The position numbers and the translations under genes are program-made. The notes below the pieces were generated by a model, which had not been told where the DNA came from, made no database searches, and saw only the letters and a program-made list of their open reading frames with translations. From Globisporangium splendens (taxonomy: Eukaryota > Oomycota > Peronosporomycetes > Pythiales > Pythiaceae): DNA of 64,000 nucleotides. The stretch spans positions 372,001 to 436,000 of the forward strand of contig VFIW01000029.1 of assembly GCA_006386115.1 (NCBI GenBank), in the 5' to 3' direction. Shown here piece after piece: positions 1-9,939 of the stretch. How positions within the stretch are numbered: the first letter of the stretch is position 1; the number at the start of each line of letters is the position of its first letter.

Positions 1-998
1 CGATTGGATCCGAATCCATGCGTCGCAGATGCGCACACCAAATGATCTGTATGAGCGACGCGCTCATATATCGCCACAGCATGTGTGCGACGGAATAGAG
101 ATGATCTTGGAGATGTTCATTGGAGAACTTGTGTCCGATAATGTGTCTCTTGATCGTGGTCCATGCATGCCTTGGAGTATCTGGTAGATCCAGACTGAAG
201 ATCCAGATTGCGGGGTCGTGACCAGGAGTGATTCCGATCTTCGCCCATAGCGCATAAAAGTAGTTCCACACCAGTTTGGCTTTCGGACACTCCCAGAAGA
301 GATGTTGAACAGAAGATTGGACAACTTGGGAACATTCGGGATTCGAGCAGGACAGATCAGCTTTCTCAAGTTCCACATGGAGAGTCGGTTGGCTTTCAGC
401 CGGAGAAGAGTCTGAGCCGTATAAACTGTAATCCCTGGGATGTTGTGTAATTCGCTCCATCGGATTAATTGCAGTCCAGGCCACAGAGATCCTGCTGTAT
501 GGACAGCTTTGTTGACTGCTGCATCTCGAGTATCTTGGCCAATTTGTGTCCTCGTTGCTGCAACTTGTTGCCGATAGAAAGATCTGGTGTATTGTATCGT
601 CCGTTGCCACCCCATAGTTGCACGATTCTTGTGAAACGTGGATGTGCATGGAACGACACCTTCTGCCCGTTCAAGTCTCTTGTTGCCATGATGTCACAGT
701 CCATTGCGGAGTGAACTGTATGCGTAGCTTTGACTAGGGTCGTGTCGACGTGGGTCAGAGTTGCTTCACTGGTGTGCAGATGCCATTCGTGGTTGTAATG
801 ACGTTGCCCGTTGTACAGCCGAAGCACATTTGTTTGCTGTGGTCGATACAGAAGCTGTGGGAAGTTGGATACCAACGTAGCACATAACCGCTCGAGCGCT
901 CGAATAGACGGCCGGGAGAATCCGGAGATTCCACATGTTGGGATGAAGTTAAGCACCCCTGGTCTTATCCACTCCCATCGAAGTATGTCACCCAGTTG
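1..998 (-). mobile_element. LINE-type retrotransposon fragment A (zf-RVT region), 5'-truncated
   Basis: The minus strand encodes pieces of the region of a non-LTR retrotransposon that lies between the reverse transcriptase and RNase H (zf-RVT type, Cys/Trp-rich). The sequence matches 22722-23721 almost base for base. That match is 1000 bases and this copy is 998, because it lacks one base near 370 (after agctttctca) and one near 589 (ctggtgtatt against ctggtggtatt). These two deletions break the frame, so the copy is dead. Its 3' side runs off the window start. Its 5' end stops at 998, where PDR transporter sequence begins abruptly. No YxDD reverse transcriptase core is present. Confidence 0.85.
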
Positions 999-1459
999 AG
1001 CGTGCGCAACATCGACAGCGCCGTCTCGATCTCCTCGGTCGTGCCTTCTTTGAAATGACTTTCTTCGAATTCGCCGAGCTTGTTATCGCAGAACGCATGC
1101 ACGAAGCGCAGTGTCTCCTTGACTGTCAGCGTCGGAAAGTGGTTGTCGTGCTGGTTCACGTACGAAATGAACTGTGGGACTCGATTCTTGAGCTCATGGC
1201 TTTGCTTGTCGTTGTACGAGATCTCGCCGTTCAACGTCACGTGCTCTTGGCTTCTTCATCGGACTCGATGACGCCTCCAATTTGGGTGAGACTTGGGGCT
1301 CTCAAAGCAGAGACGCCTCGTCTTGAATACTTGAAAGCCTGCAGCTGTCGGTAGATCCTTGGATGCTTCGCTACAGTTGGTCAGACAATTGCGAACTGAG
1401 GTCAGCATTTCTTGCCGTGGGCTGTGTCCATAAGTCCGCTCCCCAGAAAGCCAAGCCAT
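999..1459 (-). pseudogene. PDR-type (ABCG) ABC transporter fragment
   Basis: Reading from about 1240 down to 999 the minus strand gives a peptide with NRVPQFISYVNQ, HFPTLTVKETL and FVHAF. This is the characteristic stretch just after Walker A in the first nucleotide-binding domain of pleiotropic-drug-resistance ABC transporters. The upstream part (1459-1256) is in another frame and the two do not join without a shift. No Walker A, Walker B or membrane segments are visible. The frame ends at the junction with the LINE at 998/999. This is a broken remnant; the remainder of the transporter is not seen elsewhere in the window. Confidence 0.75.
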
Positions 1460-1738
1460 TGTGAACTAATTCTGAACAACGCTGAGGCACGAAACTAAAT
1501 CTGCCAAGCCGGGATCAAGCGCTAATCTTAATATGTTGACACCAACGCTCTGGCTCTGGCCAGAGCCATGCATCAACGTGAGACCGTGCAGCTTCATGGA
1601 TATATAAACAACGATCTTTCTTTCACACGCTCGGCCGACGAATCCAAATGCGTCAATTGCCAGTCGCGTTCGCAGCGCACCAAAATGTGAAAATGTAGAA
1701 CTTTTGTGGACACGTCATTGGGCTTGTCAACAGTGTCG

Positions 1739-3355
1739 CTATGGCACGCGTGAGGCTTTCCGAGAAGGATGTGATCGACTCGCGTTGAACTTCATCACAT
1801 GAGCCACGAGGAGAATGCGATTTTCCTCGTCTGAGAAGGTCTGGTGTTTTCGAGCATAGCCAAAGTAATACGTCGTGAGCAATGCGATGACTGCGACGAA
1901 CGTTCCGATCTCGACACCACCGTTGCCCTGGAACGCAGCGATCGCGACGAGACCAAGCGCCCAGAACATCATGGAGTACATCGCCCCACCCATTCCAAAC
2001 GGATTCGTGAATGACGAGCTCTTGATGTTCTTGTACTTGCGTTTGAGCGAAATATACCCGACACACTGACCAAAGTATGATAGGAACGCGCTCGTGAGGC
2101 AAATTGTGACCATATAGTCCTCAACGTCTGGCACAAAGTGCACGAGCAGACAAACGGAATAGCTTACCAAAGATCCGGCGCTGATCCCGACGTATCGTGC
2201 CGTGCCCGATTTTGTTGCCAGAATCGGCGGTAGTAATCGCGACTGAGCCATAGCCGCAATCAACTTGCCGTAACACCACATGAACCCAAATGCTGTCGCG
2301 TACGTCGCGGGGATCGACAGAATCGTCGCAGTGCTGCACGAGATGCGGAACAGTGGCTCAAAGCAGTTGTTGAACGGTACCAGCTCCGTGGGCAACGCCG
2401 CGATCCCAGGTGGGAGCGAGACCGAGACGAAGAACACGACGACACCCGTCACGAACAGCGTGAGCACACACGCAATCTGAGCAAACGGGATGGTAATATT
2501 GGGCTGCGTGACCTGATCGCTCGCGAGACTGAGCGCCTCGACACCAACGAAGAACCACGCCGCGAGCGGGAGCACCTTCATGAACCCAGCAACGCCGTTG
2601 ACGAAGTGCAGGTTTGGGTCGGCGGCAGCGTACTTTGCAAAGTTCACATACGGCAGTGCACCAACGCAAAAGAGCAGCACGATCGCCAGCGAGAGCGAGC
2701 CGATGACTACGTTGGACACCCAGAACGCGCGGTCTCCGCGGATGTGTAAGCAGAGTGCCGAGAGGTAGAAGACGAGCGCGATCGCAGGCTCGAGACCCGC
2801 GAGGATTGGCGCCGCCTGGATGATCATCTGTGTGAGTGACACGACGGATGCGGCCACGTACGCAATGTACTCGAGTGCCTCGCAGCAGCCGATGATGAAG
2901 CCGGGGAAGAACCCAAGCGTGCATCGCGAAAGGCCGTAAGCGCCGCCGGTGAACGGCAGCGCACCCGTGATCTCGGACGTGCAGCAACAGAGCGTGATGT
3001 ACGCGCTGGCGACGAGAAAGTACGCGATGAGGTAGCTGTAGAGTCCCGCTGCGAGCCCGGCGTTCCAGCTGAAGTACTGTCCGCCAATGACGATCGTGAT
3101 GCCGAGCATCCAGATGTCCCACTTTGACGGCGGGTACACTCTGATGAGACCATTGGCAGCTCGAGTTCCTGGTTCGGTACGTGAAGGTCGCCTGCGCTCG
3201 TCCACTGAGGACGACGTGTGGTCCGTTATCGTTGATGACGCTGTGGCGGCTGGCAGAATCACCAGCAGGTCCGGACGCTGCGCGTTCACGTGGATCCGGA
3301 CGGTCTGTGGCTGCGGCGCGACGCTGGCGCTGCATTTAGTGAGCAAGACGTCCAT
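1739..3355 (-). CDS. APC-superfamily permease (ethanolamine/amino-acid type), copy 1
   Basis: A 538-residue polytopic membrane protein. An N-terminal hydrophilic segment of about 80 residues is followed by the first helix (DIWMLGITIVIGGQYF) and roughly 12 hydrophobic segments. The motif GGAYGLSRCTLGFFPG in the early helices is typical of the amino acid-polyamine-organocation family, closest in style to ethanolamine permeases. It likely moves an amine or amino acid across the plasma membrane with protons. The ATG at 3355 is preferred because a longer frame would need a GTG start at 3373. It is paralogous to the genes at 11338 and 13421 and is the only copy with a normal short tail after the last helix. 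Substrate cannot be assigned from sequence. Confidence 0.88.
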   Translation of the reverse strand: MDVLLTKCSASVAPQPQTVRIHVNAQRPDLLVILPAATASSTITDHTSSSVDERRRPSRTEPGTRAANGLIRVYPPSKWDIWMLGITIVIGGQYFSWNAGLAAGLYSYLIAYFLVASAYITLCCCTSEITGALPFTGGAYGLSRCTLGFFPGFIIGCCEALEYIAYVAASVVSLTQMIIQAAPILAGLEPAIALVFYLSALCLHIRGDRAFWVSNVVIGSLSLAIVLLFCVGALPYVNFAKYAAADPNLHFVNGVAGFMKVLPLAAWFFVGVEALSLASDQVTQPNITIPFAQIACVLTLFVTGVVVFFVSVSLPPGIAALPTELVPFNNCFEPLFRISCSTATILSIPATYATAFGFMWCYGKLIAAMAQSRLLPPILATKSGTARYVGISAGSLVSYSVCLLVHFVPDVEDYMVTICLTSAFLSYFGQCVGYISLKRKYKNIKSSSFTNPFGMGGAMYSMMFWALGLVAIAAFQGNGGVEIGTFVAVIALLTTYYFGYARKHQTFSDEENRILLVAHVMKFNASRSHPSRKASRVP

Positions 3356-4273
3356 GAGATCAGATTTTAGCACCAGCGTGACTTGAGACTTGGCGGTTCG
3401 TTAAGATGAGTCTGGGAGGCTATTGACGACTGCCGCATAGCCAGAGTGAGGGTCTATTTTGAGCGGAGGGAGCGTTTAAACGCCGTAGGGAGCGCTGGAA
3501 GACACGCGCCGTCGTTCCATGCGCGTTCAGCCAGGTTGTGATTGGGGGTGACGGAAATGGGAGGATGGCGCTTGCTGAGATGAGACTTCATGGGTATCTG
3601 TTTTCACAGGAACGAGAACAGTGTGGCCCACATTAACGATCTTCAGTTTCTGTGCGCCACACCATTTTAGTAAACTGCCATTGCCACATCAGCCACTCTC
3701 CCCTTTCGCTCCGTTTTGTGTGCTATTTCTTAGCCCTACACCTATACGCTATTCGTTGTTTCCCCCTACCCTCTCCACATCCACACTCCATGCATACTCT
3801 CTATTTGGTTTTGCGACCCAAAAATCAAAAATGTGTAACCGACCGCAGCACCGACAAAATTGAGTCACTAATTTTACGAGGAGTACAAAACCAGGCCGCT
3901 CGGAGTCAAAAACCTCCGAGGTTTTTAATTCTATATTAGGCACACACACACTGTACGTACAGTGAGTGTGACCGCGTGCGTATGCGAGATTCGTTGCGAT
4001 CTTGTCACCCTTCGCCAGGAATAAAACAGCCACTTGTGATGTCTTCCCTCTACCCAATGACGCAATTACCTCTCTGTCTAGCATACTCGCCTCCAATCCC
4101 CAATGTCTCCAGACCACTTCTCCCCTCTAACGCATTTCAAGAGGTTCTCGTTTTGCGTGTCGTCCGCTTGGACGCTGCGCGTCACCAGTGGACAAGCCAC
4201 CGAGCGGACGTCCCCGAGCGGATCCACCGTCCGCTCGTCGAATTGCGTTTTTCCGGTTTGCGTGCTCCGCTCG
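3356..4273. other. Intergenic region between permease 1 and pyrophosphatase
   Basis: Divergent intergenic stretch with AT-rich and CT-rich tracts and a short (CA)n run near 3940-3950. The open frames here are short, overlap in several frames and look non-coding. It should contain the promoters of both flanking genes. Confidence 0.6.
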
Positions 4274-4290
4274 CGTCATTCCGCGATTTG
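4274..4290 (+). promoter_or_regulatory. Oomycete core promoter (initiator plus flanking region)
   Basis: GTCATTCCGCGATTTGC matches the oomycete initiator YCATTYY followed at the right spacing by the flanking element (AWTTT-like). It lies about 70 bases before the pyrophosphatase ATG, the usual distance from transcription start to start codon in these organisms. Confidence 0.6.
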
Positions 4291-4347
4291 CCTCGCCTCC
4301 CCCAGTCATCGCACCGCTCCCCCTTCCTCCCTCCATAAGTTAGCGCC

Positions 4348-6021
4348 ATGGCCTCCTTCGACGCGTTCCTGGCGCAATCCCAGCAGCCGAGCGGCGGCGC
4401 CGCCAGCGCGGCCAACATCCTCATCTCGGGCATCCTCTTCAAGAAGCCCGAGACTAACTCGCTGCTCTGGAAGAAGCGCTTCTGCGTGATCTACAAGGAC
4501 TCGCTGCAGATCGTGTACTTCCAGAACGAGGCCGACTTTGCGAGCGGCACGATCCGCGGCAAGATCCCGTTCGCCACGGTGCACAAGTGGGACGGCAAGC
4601 CCAACGGCTTCCAGTTCTACACGCCCTCGAACAAGTGCTTCCGCGTGTACACGGAGACGGCCGAGGAGCAGCAGCAGTGGCTCGATGTCATGCAGAGCGT
4701 CATCGACAACTCGGCCGACAAGAGCGAGGGCACGAGCGTGGTGTACCAGCGCCCGATCGCGTCGTCGCCATCGTCGTCCCCACGCGCCGGCTTCACGCGC
4801 ATGACCCGCAAGGACTCGTGGCGCGAGGAAGAGGAAGAGCTCGACATCCAGACCATGGCCATCGAGTTGTCGGATGTGCGCAGTGAAGTCGCGACGTTGC
4901 GCGCGGAACTCGCCTCGTACGTGCAGACCGAGAAGAAGTACGGCACGGAGATCATCAGCGAGATGCGCACGCGCCGTGGCAGTGTCTTGGACGATGGCAC
5001 ACAAGTGAACATTGAGCCGCGCGAGATGGAGCGCATGCGCGCGATTTTCGAGCTCTTTGACCACCAGGGCAACGGCTACATCTCGGAGGACGACTTGATC
5101 GACTTGCACGCCAAGCTCGGTGAGCCGATCTCGGGGGAAGACGCCAAGGAGGCGATCGCGTACATGCACAACGAGAGTGGTCGCATCGACTTCAACTCGT
5201 TCATCAAATGGTGGAACGACGACCACGCCGCGGGCAACCAGACCGAGGCCATGAAGCGCTACCAGGCCAAGTTCAAGTTCCTCAAGGCGCGTATCGCGAA
5301 CCCTGCGATCGGCAACATTGAGACCGAGGCTGTGGGTGCGTTCCCGAGCTTCGAGTTCCGTCTCAACTTCTACTACACGGGCAAGAACGGCGTGCGCGAG
5401 CAGATCTCGCCGTGGCACGACATCCCATTGTACAACGCGAACGGCACGGTGAACTTCATCTGCGAGATCCCCAAGTGGACGCGCAAGAAAATGGAGATCG
5501 CGACCGGCGAGCCGTTCAACCCGATCAAGCAGGACACGAAGAACGGTAAGCTCCGTGAGTACGGCTGGGGCGACATGATGTTCAACTACGGTGCCATGCC
5601 GCAGACATGGGAAGACCCGTCGCACACGACCGAAGGCACGGGCTGCGTCGGCGACAACGATCCGATCGATGTGATCGAGATCGGCACCAAGCAGTGGCGA
5701 ACTGGCGCCATCGTGCAGGTCAAGATCCTCGGCGTGCTCGCGCTCATCGACGACAACGAGACCGATTGGAAAGTGATCTGCATCAACGTGGAGGACCACT
5801 ACGCGTCCAAGATCAATGATGTGGCGGACGTAGAGGCGCACATGCCTGGGTGCATCACAGCCATCCACGACTGGCTCCGCGACTACAAGCTCCCACAGGT
5901 GAACGCATACGGCTACGAGGGCAAGTGCATGGGTCGCGAGTTCGCTGAGGCCGTCGTGGCCGAGACCCACGAGTTCTGGAAGCTGCTCATCGAAGAACGC
6001 GGCGGCCAGGCCACCGTCTAA
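4348..6021 (+). CDS. PH domain - EF-hand - soluble inorganic pyrophosphatase fusion
   Basis: A 557-residue single-exon protein with three parts. Residues about 22-119 form a pleckstrin-homology domain, ending in the expected C-terminal helix with a central Trp (EEQQQWLDVMQSVID). Residues about 165-205 are a likely short coiled coil. Residues about 229-290 carry an EF-hand pair, the first with a good calcium loop (DHQGNGYISEDD) and the second degenerate. Residues about 335-553 are a complete family I pyrophosphatase of the yeast/animal type, with the signature GDNDPIDVIEIG, EIPKWTRKKMEI, GAMPQTWEDP and ETDWKVI. It hydrolyses pyrophosphate to two phosphates. The added domains suggest membrane phosphoinositide and calcium control, which is inference. 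The enzyme part retains its acidic metal ligands. The long open frame on the opposite strand is a codon-usage shadow. Confidence 0.95.
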   Translation: MASFDAFLAQSQQPSGGAASAANILISGILFKKPETNSLLWKKRFCVIYKDSLQIVYFQNEADFASGTIRGKIPFATVHKWDGKPNGFQFYTPSNKCFRVYTETAEEQQQWLDVMQSVIDNSADKSEGTSVVYQRPIASSPSSSPRAGFTRMTRKDSWREEEEELDIQTMAIELSDVRSEVATLRAELASYVQTEKKYGTEIISEMRTRRGSVLDDGTQVNIEPREMERMRAIFELFDHQGNGYISEDDLIDLHAKLGEPISGEDAKEAIAYMHNESGRIDFNSFIKWWNDDHAAGNQTEAMKRYQAKFKFLKARIANPAIGNIETEAVGAFPSFEFRLNFYYTGKNGVREQISPWHDIPLYNANGTVNFICEIPKWTRKKMEIATGEPFNPIKQDTKNGKLREYGWGDMMFNYGAMPQTWEDPSHTTEGTGCVGDNDPIDVIEIGTKQWRTGAIVQVKILGVLALIDDNETDWKVICINVEDHYASKINDVADVEAHMPGCITAIHDWLRDYKLPQVNAYGYEGKCMGREFAEAVVAETHEFWKLLIEERGGQATV

Positions 6022-6580
6022 ATGCGAATTGGGAAGCCAGGATCCTCGGCTTTAGGGTAGGAACGAACACACACAATCAACACACAATCGAATGCACAGA
6101 GCAGGCGAATACTTCATACATGCACGTAACAAACAACTAAAACAAGACATGTGCGGCTTTGTGTGTTTTCTTTTCTGTAACACGGACATGTGGCAAATGA
6201 GGAGCTACAATCGGATGGACACCATGGCTCGTAAAGGCACCAAGCAGAAATCGAAAGCATCTGCTTGCAGGTGTACGTATCCTAAATGCCATGTGCTTCT
6301 TTGTAAAACAGCCATGATGAAAAAGTGCACAACTTCATCATAAGAACGTTGCGATGCTGATGGATCACGACATTTTCCATAAGAACTGCACAATATTTAA
6401 TTAGATACAAACGCGCTGTGGACTCGGAACATCTCGGAATGAAAATAGAAACCACGATCTTGTCTCCCAATGCTTTTCTTTATTCCTGCATTCTACTTGC
6501 AGTCGCTCCATATCAAACAAATCGTGCAAGAGAACAACCTGCAACCAGCAACTCCAGAGCCACAACGCAAGCACAATAGA
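6022..6580. other. Intergenic region before PIP kinase
   Basis: No convincing gene. A weak initiator-like sequence (TTATTCCTGCATTC) at about 6479-6492 would place transcription start downstream of an in-frame ATG at 6470. This is one reason for preferring the later start of the next gene. Confidence 0.4.
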
Positions 6581-8599
6581 ATGCCGAGTGACTCGATGGC
6601 CGCGCATGTCGCGCAATTGCCGGCGCTGACGCTCAGTGCCATGGTGAACCCGTATGTGAGAGACCACGGCGTGCTCCAGTTCGAGGCTCGCGCGCGCAGC
6701 TTCCCATTGCGGTCCCCGAGAGCCGACAAGACCAGCAGCAACAGCAGCAGTCCCAACACGAAGCCCATGACAACAACAGCAGCCTCACAAACAATCTCAA
6801 CCAAGCCTGCACAATTCGCACTCGCGCTCGAGCACATAAACCAAAGCGACTTCGCGCCTGAGCTCCTGGACCATCAGCGCCAGCCATCGCTGACGTCTTC
6901 GACGGCCATCGTGACCTCGACCACGAACATTACCACCATTGAGCCGATCCGCGAGATGCCTGTGTCCGACCCAGAGTCGCCGGCGTACATCGCGCTCGTC
7001 AAGGCGAACGAGATGCGCCCGAATCCGCCATCGCTGCTCGACAAACGCATGCGTATTGGCAACGCGAAACTCGGCCGCACCAAGTACAAGAACGCCGACC
7101 GGAGCTTCAAGAAGCCCGCGGGCAACGAGATCCACAATCAGCACGAGCAGTACGCACTCACATACGGCATGATGTGCGGCATCCTCAACTCGGCGGGGCT
7201 CCAGAACCCGTTCAAGCAGCGGCTCACGATGGACGATTTCATGCGCGTCGAAAAGCGCAGCTTCCTCGCGAGCGCCAAGCTCCAGCATCCGTTCAAGTTC
7301 AAGGACTACGCGCCGGACATTTTCCGCCAGATCCGTCGCCGCTTTTACATCGATTCCGCGGATTACATGGTCACTCTCTGCGGCGAGTTCAACTTCATCG
7401 AGTTTATGTCGAACTCCAAGTCGGGCCAGTTCTTCTTCTACTCACATGACGGGAGGTTCATGATCAAAACACAGACAAAGGACGAGTCCAAGTTCCTGCG
7501 CCGCATCCTGCCGCACTACTACAAGTTTGTGATGGAGAATCCAAACACGCTCATCACGCGGTTCTACGGCATGCACCGAGTCAAGATGCACCACTTGCGC
7601 CGAAAGATGCACTTCATCATCATGGCGAGCGTGTTCGACACGCCGCTCGAGATCCACGGCCGCTTTGATCTGAAAGGTTCCAAGATCGGACGCCGCGCGA
7701 CCCAGAAGGAGCGCAACTCGAACAGCGTGCTCAAGGACATGGATCTGCTCGATAGCGGCTTTCGGCTGCAGATGGGCGTCGAGCGTCGCGCCATGCTGCT
7801 CGTGCAAATCCGCAAGGACGTCGAGTTCCTCAAGCGCATGAAGATCATGGACTACAGTATGCTCATCGGCATCCACGACGCGCAGCAGGCGATCCACACG
7901 ACGATCTTGGGCAACCTCAAAGCCGCAGACCAGAGGGCAGCGACATCAAAGTCCGTGCCGACGTCGCCCACGAAAACGAGCAACGACCCCGAGCTGAGTC
8001 TCGCAGGTAACGGCATTCCGCCTGTACCTAGTCAATTGAAGCGATCGATCTCGGACGGCGCAGCAGGCGAGTCCAGTACCGTGTCGGAATCGTATGCATA
8101 CCCGTGCGTGTCGAACGCCACGACAGCCACGACTATCGCGTCACCCATAGACGACTTTGACCCGGAGTTTTTCGGCTCCGAGTCCGAGTACGAGTCCAAC
8201 AGCAGCGACGGTAGTGGCGAGTTCACGGTCGACGGCGCACAGCCTGCGATCTCGCCGCGGGACTTCGACGTCGACACGTTCCCGCCGACGCACTCGGAGT
8301 CGCTCTTTTGCCGCGACGAAGGCGGCATCTACGGCCGCGACCGATTTGGGCGCAAGAACGGCTTTGTGTACTTTCTCGGCGTGATTGACATCCTGCAGCA
8401 GTACAATTCGCGCAAGATCGCCGAGACGTTCTTCAAGGGGCTACGCCACAACCGCAAGCAGATCTCGGCCGTGAACCCGAACTTCTACGGCGACCGCTTC
8501 ATCGAGTTCATGGAGAAACACGTCGTACAGGACGACACGCTCGCGCCGTTGCCGTCGTCGGCGCGTGTGTCAGCTCAGATGCAGCATCAGCAGTTGTAA
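6581..8599 (+). CDS. Phosphatidylinositol phosphate kinase (PIPK family)
   Basis: A 672-residue kinase (709 if the ATG at 6470 is used, less likely). It phosphorylates phosphatidylinositol phosphates to make PIP2, normally at the plasma membrane. The catalytic region spans about residues 190-655. It shows a glycine-loop equivalent (NSKSGQFFFYS), an ATP-binding lysine (RFMIKT), the family hallmark FDLKGS near residue 363 and IMDYSMLIGI near 423. The C-lobe block VIDILQQYNSRKIAE follows near 605. A Ser/Thr-rich low-complexity insert of roughly 130 residues (about 450-585) separates the two halves of the C-lobe. The N-terminal 150 residues are disordered. There is no seven-helix receptor module, so this is not one of the oomycete GPCR-PIPK fusions. 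Whether it is a 4- or a 5-kinase cannot be settled. Confidence 0.93.
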   Translation: MPSDSMAAHVAQLPALTLSAMVNPYVRDHGVLQFEARARSFPLRSPRADKTSSNSSSPNTKPMTTTAASQTISTKPAQFALALEHINQSDFAPELLDHQRQPSLTSSTAIVTSTTNITTIEPIREMPVSDPESPAYIALVKANEMRPNPPSLLDKRMRIGNAKLGRTKYKNADRSFKKPAGNEIHNQHEQYALTYGMMCGILNSAGLQNPFKQRLTMDDFMRVEKRSFLASAKLQHPFKFKDYAPDIFRQIRRRFYIDSADYMVTLCGEFNFIEFMSNSKSGQFFFYSHDGRFMIKTQTKDESKFLRRILPHYYKFVMENPNTLITRFYGMHRVKMHHLRRKMHFIIMASVFDTPLEIHGRFDLKGSKIGRRATQKERNSNSVLKDMDLLDSGFRLQMGVERRAMLLVQIRKDVEFLKRMKIMDYSMLIGIHDAQQAIHTTILGNLKAADQRAATSKSVPTSPTKTSNDPELSLAGNGIPPVPSQLKRSISDGAAGESSTVSESYAYPCVSNATTATTIASPIDDFDPEFFGSESEYESNSSDGSGEFTVDGAQPAISPRDFDVDTFPPTHSESLFCRDEGGIYGRDRFGRKNGFVYFLGVIDILQQYNSRKIAETFFKGLRHNRKQISAVNPNFYGDRFIEFMEKHVVQDDTLAPLPSSARVSAQMQHQQL

Positions 8600-9865
8600 C
8601 GAGCTCTTGGACAAAAAATGTGTGACGTGTGTAGCACAGCTCGACAGGTCACGAGTGACACGTCACTATAATTATTCGTATATATGGACATATGGTTCTA
8701 GTTTATTTACGAGAATAGATTGTTTCAGTGGTGCAATTGTGAGCAGGGGTCGATTTTGCGTTTGCTGGATACGAGTGAGGGTTTTTACTGAGTGTGGCAG
8801 GCTTAAAAGGGGCGTTTCATTTAGTGCTCGAGCAATTTGTGTGCACTGTCATTCTTTTGAGGCAGGGAATACCGTCTTTTCTCTTGTAATGTAGCCCTCT
8901 CCCCTCTCTCTCCGCATAAGTATACAGTTGTCACGCGAGACACGAGAAAACGTGCGGAACGAATCTTGGCCAAATAACTCACCTCAGTGTGCTTTTGCAC
9001 TAACTTAACTTAGTGTGCTCGCGGGTTTGTCACAGCTCATGCAGGAGGAACGCGCGACGTCCTGGGTTTAACTTGCTCACGAGGAGCTTCAACCGCAAGC
9101 AGCGCACACGAGACAGGAACACAAATCGCGGCGGAAAAGAACAGCCAGCCACCTGGACCCCAGGCAGCAATTTCGCACACGAAATGCGCAATCGGCGCTT
9201 GTCGCCAGCCAGTCAGCCAGATCACATAGTTTTGTTTTGTGTTGAACCTGGGGCTGCGTTATCCACCAAAAGCGCCACTGGCTCCCAATGTACTGGTTTA
9301 GCGCAGTTGCCGCCGCAGGATCTTCAAGTTGGTTCACGAGAGAGACGAGGAAGGGGACGGGGTTCGACAGCGCGGCGATCCAATTAGCGACCAATTGCGC
9401 ATCGTGACTGGATCGCGCTGTGCGCGGCTCAGCCAATCCGTTGCCACGAGCAGGTAGTCGTTTGTCCGAAACCCCTCGTCTGCGTGCCTGTAGGAATGCA
9501 TGTTAGTCTGCATACATTTTGACTTTTGAAGCATTTGCATGCAGGCAAAGAACACTCAACACAACATACATTCATCATGTACGAACCGAATATGCTTGAA
9601 CGCTGTGGAGAGAGATCGCCACCGTGGTTTGTCTATTTTCGTTGGCTGTCTGGGGGCGGTTGCAGTTGGCAGGAAGAGCTGGGATTACAATCAGACAGTG
9701 GCACCCGTCGCCGTGTTTGTGCTGTGCTCGTGGCAGGCAGCGTGCGCTCCGATCGTTCTTCTGTCCTCTGTTTGCCTGCCTCCCGACTCGCTCGCTTGTT
9801 TCAGTCACTCGACGAGCAGTAACCGCTTGTCAATTGCCACTTGCAACTCGCGCACCAACCAAACT
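8600..9865. other. Intergenic region, possible decayed minus-strand coding sequence
   Basis: No recognised gene. On the minus strand at 9436-9089 an open frame of 115 codons (TTG at its first position) reads in a protein-like way (for example ALSNPVPFLVSLVNQLED), but the frames on either side of it shift and no family is recognisable. It may be a decayed gene or chance. Confidence 0.3.
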
Positions 9866-9881
9866 TCCATTCCTCGATTTC
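9866..9881 (+). promoter_or_regulatory. Oomycete core promoter
   Basis: TCCATTCCTCGATTTC fits the oomycete initiator plus flanking element. It sits about 60-70 bases upstream of the carrier ATG. Confidence 0.55.
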
Positions 9882-9939
9882 GCGTGTGCCTCATACACAC
9901 TGCAAGCTCCAGCAAGTCTCCGCATATCATCAGTTGAAC

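Noticed and set aside
4306..5970. 554-codon open frame antisense to the pyrophosphatase
   Set aside because: Shadow of a GC-rich gene with strong third-position bias. No domain, and the sense frame is unmistakable.
6470..6580. Upstream ATG for the PIP kinase
   Set aside because: It precedes an initiator-like site and adds a segment unlike the rest of the protein, but it cannot be fully excluded.
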